Origin: Anaerolineales bacterium
GTDB taxonomy: Bacteria > Chloroflexota > Anaerolineae > Anaerolineales > Villigracilaceae
Direction: 5' to 3'
DNA length: 34,166 nt
Assembly (NCBI GenBank): GCA_021462845.1
Contig: JAJTXU010000023.1
Span: forward strand, 1 to 34,166
The translations under genes were made by a program, and so were the position numbers. Below, piece by piece: positions 31,611 through 34,166 of this stretch. Position 1 is the stretch's first letter, and each line of letters opens with the position of its first letter. A model generated the notes under the pieces. The model saw only the letters and a program-made list of their open reading frames with translations, did no database searches and was not told where the DNA came from.

Positions 31611-31642
31611 CTGGGCTGGGGGACCACGGTTCCCCAGCCCAG
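31611..31642 (+). terminator. Stem-loop between the binding protein and permease genes
   Basis: CTGGGCTGGGG and CCCCAGCCCAG form an 11-bp GC-rich stem. The downstream sequence has only short T-runs (TTGCTTTTG), so it may cut transcription partly and protect the upstream mRNA, giving more binding protein than permease. Confidence 0.55.
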
Positions 31643-31714
31643 ACCTTGCTTTTGTATGCAGTCTTTTGAATTTTGCCGCTTGGTTGTTTTTATTCCGCTT
31701 ACAAGTGAGTTGCC

Positions 31715-32716
31715 ATGACCACCTACATCATCCGAAGATTACTCTGGTTAATCCCCGTCCTGCTCACCGTCTCTGCGGTGACGTTCGTAGTCATGCGCAG
31801 CGCCCCGGGCGGTCCCTGGGATACTGACGCGGAACGTCGTCAGGTGGATGCCGCCACAGCCAAATCGCTGGCGGCTTATTATGGGTTAGACAAGCCCATG
31901 TGGCGGCAGTTTTATGCCTATGTCATTGGCGATACGAATAGCCAGACCAAGGAATGGGTCTGTGGCGTGGTCTGTGGCAACTTGGGTCCGTCTTACCGCC
32001 AGCGCGGACGCACCGTGCAAAATATTCTCTTTTCGCCCCCCGAAGGGAAATCTTTCTGGCAAAGCCGTTTTGGGTATTCGGTCCGCCTCGGGGTATTGGC
32101 GCTTTCCATGGCGATTTTTATCGGGATTCCATTGGGCATCATTGCCGCGTTGAAACAAAACACGATTGTCGATTACACCGCTTTGTTCATCGCGACAAGC
32201 GGCATATCGGTGCCCAGTTTTGTGCTCGCAATTTTTCTGATCATTATTTTTGCTTCGCGCCTGCATTGGATCGATATCGTCGTGGATGATTGGACACAGA
32301 TCAAGTACTGGTTCATGCCCATGGCGGTGTTGGGTTTTGGAACACTGGCGTATACCGCCCGCCTGACGCGCTCTTCCATGCTGGAGGTGATGAGGCAGGA
32401 TTACGTCCGCACCGCGCGCGCCAAAGGACTGGCGGAGCGTGTCGTGATCTTCATCCACATGCTGAAGAATGCGCTCATCCCTGTCATCACGATCCTTGGT
32501 CCCGCGCTGGCGGGGCTGGTCACCGGCTCGTTCATCATCGAAACGATGTTCAGTTTCCCGGGCATGGGGCGCGCCTATGTGCAGGCAATCGGCCAGCGCG
32601 ATTACTCCATGATCATGGGAACCACCCTTATCTATGCTTTGCTGGTCGCGGTCGCTAACTTGAGCGTGGATATTGTTTATGTGTTTATCGATCCGCGCAT
32701 CCGTCTGGAAGAATAA
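31715..32716 (+). CDS. dppB: Peptide ABC transporter permease (DppB type)
   Basis: The protein has 333 residues. It starts TYIIRRLLWLIPVLLTVSAVTFVVMRSAPGGPW, the DppB N-terminus, with an external insertion before the core. The core has about five further helices and the EAA loop ARAKGLAERVVIFIHMLKNALIP, which docks onto the ATPases. It ends with GTTLIYALLVAVANLSVDIVY and DPRIRLEE. It forms the translocation pore with the next gene's product. The gene ends 11 bases before it. Confidence 0.95.
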   Translation: MTTYIIRRLLWLIPVLLTVSAVTFVVMRSAPGGPWDTDAERRQVDAATAKSLAAYYGLDKPMWRQFYAYVIGDTNSQTKEWVCGVVCGNLGPSYRQRGRTVQNILFSPPEGKSFWQSRFGYSVRLGVLALSMAIFIGIPLGIIAALKQNTIVDYTALFIATSGISVPSFVLAIFLIIIFASRLHWIDIVVDDWTQIKYWFMPMAVLGFGTLAYTARLTRSSMLEVMRQDYVRTARAKGLAERVVIFIHMLKNALIPVITILGPALAGLVTGSFIIETMFSFPGMGRAYVQAIGQRDYSMIMGTTLIYALLVAVANLSVDIVYVFIDPRIRLEE

Positions 32717-32727
32717 GAGGACTTGAC

Positions 32728-33714
32728 ATGACTGCTCAAACTACAGCGTCCGGCAAGATCGCCGAGTTCAACGATGTTTTTCGCCCAAGTAAAAGCCTGG
32801 GGCAGGAGGCTTGGTCGAGGCTGGTTCGTAACAAGGCATCCATGTTCGGTTTGGTTGTGATCATCTTCTTCGTATTCCTGGCTGCATTTGCCTCTGTCAT
32901 TTCCCCGATGAACCCGCTTGAATTGCATGGCGGAAAACGATTTCTCCCTCCGCCATTTGACCCGGGCGCCACGAATATCAAAGCCGAGCCTGAATTCTTG
33001 CTAGGCACCGATTCATTAGGACGCGATACCCTCAGTCGCACCATTTATGGCGCGCGCGTTTCCATCGTGGTTGGCTTTCTTCCCACAATTATCATCCTCC
33101 TGCTGGGAACCACAGTCGGCATGTTTGCAGGGTATATTGGCGGACGCACAGACAACTTCCTCATGCGCCTGACAGACGTGATCTATGCGTTCCCAGACTT
33201 GCTGTTCTTCATTATCATCATGGTTGCCTTGCGCGATACATTTATCGGGCAATTTATGAACGGCTTGGTTTTGTTGTTTGCCGCGCTTGCCATTGTAAAC
33301 TGGGTGGGTGTGGCTCGCCTCGTGCGCGGTCAGGTCTTGTCCATCAAGCAAAAAGAGTTTGTCGAAGCGGCTCGTTGTATTGGCGCCAAAGACCACCGCA
33401 TTATGTTCCGCCACATTCTCCCTAACTGCCTCAGCCCGTTGATTGTGAGCGCGGCATTTCTCATCCCGGGCTTGATCATCACAGAAGCCATTCTTGGCTA
33501 TTTGGGAGTTGGACTGCGCCCCGCCACCGACAGCGCGAGTTTCTTCATCACCAGTTGGGGCGCGCTCATGCTGGATGGGCAGTCCGCAATCAACTCACAG
33601 CCTTACCTGTTGCTTGCGCCCGCCACCTGTGTTGCATTGGTCGTGCTTGCCTTTACCTTTCTCGGCGACGGTTTGCGCGACGCGCTCGATCCTCGCATGC
33701 GCGGCACGCAATAG
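32728..33714 (+). CDS. dppC: Peptide ABC transporter permease (DppC type)
   Basis: The protein has 328 residues. The cytoplasmic N-terminus ends RLVRNKASMFGLVVIIFFV (OppC N-terminal TM). It then has FLLGTDSLGRDTLSRTIYGARVS, the DppC-specific signature, and the EAA loop EAARCIGAKDHRIMFRHILPNCLSPLIV. It ends ALVVLAFTFLGDGLRDALDPRMR. It completes the importer and is followed by the operon terminator. The ATG has AGAGGA at about 7 bases. Confidence 0.95.
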   Translation: MTAQTTASGKIAEFNDVFRPSKSLGQEAWSRLVRNKASMFGLVVIIFFVFLAAFASVISPMNPLELHGGKRFLPPPFDPGATNIKAEPEFLLGTDSLGRDTLSRTIYGARVSIVVGFLPTIIILLLGTTVGMFAGYIGGRTDNFLMRLTDVIYAFPDLLFFIIIMVALRDTFIGQFMNGLVLLFAALAIVNWVGVARLVRGQVLSIKQKEFVEAARCIGAKDHRIMFRHILPNCLSPLIVSAAFLIPGLIITEAILGYLGVGLRPATDSASFFITSWGALMLDGQSAINSQPYLLLAPATCVALVVLAFTFLGDGLRDALDPRMRGTQ

Positions 33715-33737
33715 ATATATCCATTGGTTTAATCTGA

Positions 33738-33769
33738 CATCCCGACACGTATGCGTCGGGATGTTTTTT
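33738..33769 (+). terminator. Rho-independent terminator of the dpp operon
   Basis: CATCCCGAC and GTCGGGATG form a 9-bp stem with an 8-base loop, followed directly by TTTTTTG. It lies 24 bases after dppC. Confidence 0.9.
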
Positions 33770-33865
33770 GAAAAGTAAACCCCTCTGGAGAACTGTTTTT
33801 TGGCAATACCAAAGTTCCGTTTCCTTAAATATAAGGTGTTTTCTCTCGATTCTATGGTGTTACCG

Positions 33866-33893
33866 TTGACGCTCGAATAGAATTGGATATAAT
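33866..33893 (+). promoter_or_regulatory. Second promoter resembling the dpp promoter
   Basis: TTGACG (33866-33871) and TATAAT (33888-33893) are 16 bases apart, and both spacers contain TAGAAT. Further upstream GAGAACTG (33788) also recurs at 27488. It should drive a gene beyond the window. Confidence 0.7.
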
Positions 33894-34166
33894 TCCGCTA
33901 CCTATGAGCCGGACACAGTGTCTAGTCCTATATCTGGCGCTGTCCGATGATGAATCCACTGATTCAGAAAGGAGTGTTGCGGGGAACCAATTATCCATCT
34001 CATTCGAACGTTCACATCAAAAAATTTAAATCAAAATCTGTAGGAGAGAAATCCAATGTCCAAGAATCTTTAGTTTCCGCTAACAAAGCGTCGTACTCGG
34101 GATAGCGGGGGTGTTTTGTGCCAATCGTGCCAAGTGACCTTTGGGCAAATGGGCAGTAACGGAATT
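33894..34166 (+). other. Leader of an unidentified downstream unit
   Basis: A possible hairpin CGGACA...TGTCCG lies at 33910-33947. GTAGGAGAG at 34040-34048 is a strong ribosome-binding site with an ATG at 34056, but that frame meets TAG after five codons (MSKNL). The same frame is open again from 34074 to the window edge, including CQSCQ. No family is recognised, and no riboswitch class is recognised in the leader. Confidence 0.4.

Noticed and set aside
33904..34029. 41-codon frame starting about 10 bases after the second promoter's -10
   Set aside because: No RBS, no recognisable composition and a possible hairpin across its start; likely a chance frame in a leader.

Overview
The window looks like a chromosomal segment of a Chloroflexota bacterium, most likely class Anaerolineae. 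This is inferred from style: Thr/Pro-rich linkers behind lipoprotein and kinase membrane anchors, an Ala/Pro/Glu-rich linker on the peptide-binding lipoprotein, moderately high GC, and many short palindromic dispersed repeats, some read through in frame inside genes. No rRNA, tRNA, CRISPR array or complete insertion sequence was seen.

Layout. 1-1251: the 5' two thirds of mutS2 (minus strand). 1252-1565: a palindromic repeat and a ~108-bp MITE-like element. 1566-4743: a minus-strand pair, a membrane-anchored Ser/Thr kinase followed by a polytopic GT-C-like membrane protein. 5024-7440: two cold-shock-type units on the plus strand, a DEAD-box RNA helicase and a cold-shock protein, each with a long 5' leader containing an intrinsic-terminator hairpin. 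7725-10812: an arsenic locus (arsR, a tiny Cys-rich ORF coupled to arsM, an arsP-type permease, an SDR) with the same 18-bp operator-like sequence in front of each of three units. 10957-12390: two toxin-antitoxin modules (HigBA, and RelE plus a two-part antitoxin), each with a palindrome overlapping its promoter. 12770-15651: a visibly AT-richer pair of adjacent, paralogous von Willebrand A proteins, one cytoplasmic with a large helical insertion and one membrane-anchored with a degenerate MIDAS. 15902-23363: housekeeping and metabolic genes on the minus strand (CrtI/RetSat-like oxidoreductase, methyltransferase, lipoprotein, aminotransferase, small protein, sugar-phosphate nucleotidyltransferase, aldo/keto reductase). 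23560-26814: a PcrA/UvrD helicase interrupted in motif III by a 362-residue intein. 26983-27369: MscL with a zinc ribbon. 27543-33769: a complete peptide ABC transporter operon in the order ATPase, ATPase, binding protein, permease, permease. The last ~400 bases hold a second promoter resembling that operon's promoter and the start of an unidentified unit.

How the genes work together. In the arsenic locus ArsR would sense trivalent arsenic, ArsM would methylate it and the ArsP-type permease would export methylarsenite. The helicase and cold-shock protein probably share a cold-response attenuation mechanism. The dpp genes form one importer. The strongest candidates for something little described are the intein with a GIY-YIG-like insert, the two-gene vWA module beside the toxin-antitoxin pair, and the Cys-rich ORF translationally coupled to arsM. 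Several promoters (arsR, higB, relE, methyltransferase, mutS2) place the expected transcription start at or within a few bases of the start codon, which suggests frequent leaderless mRNAs.
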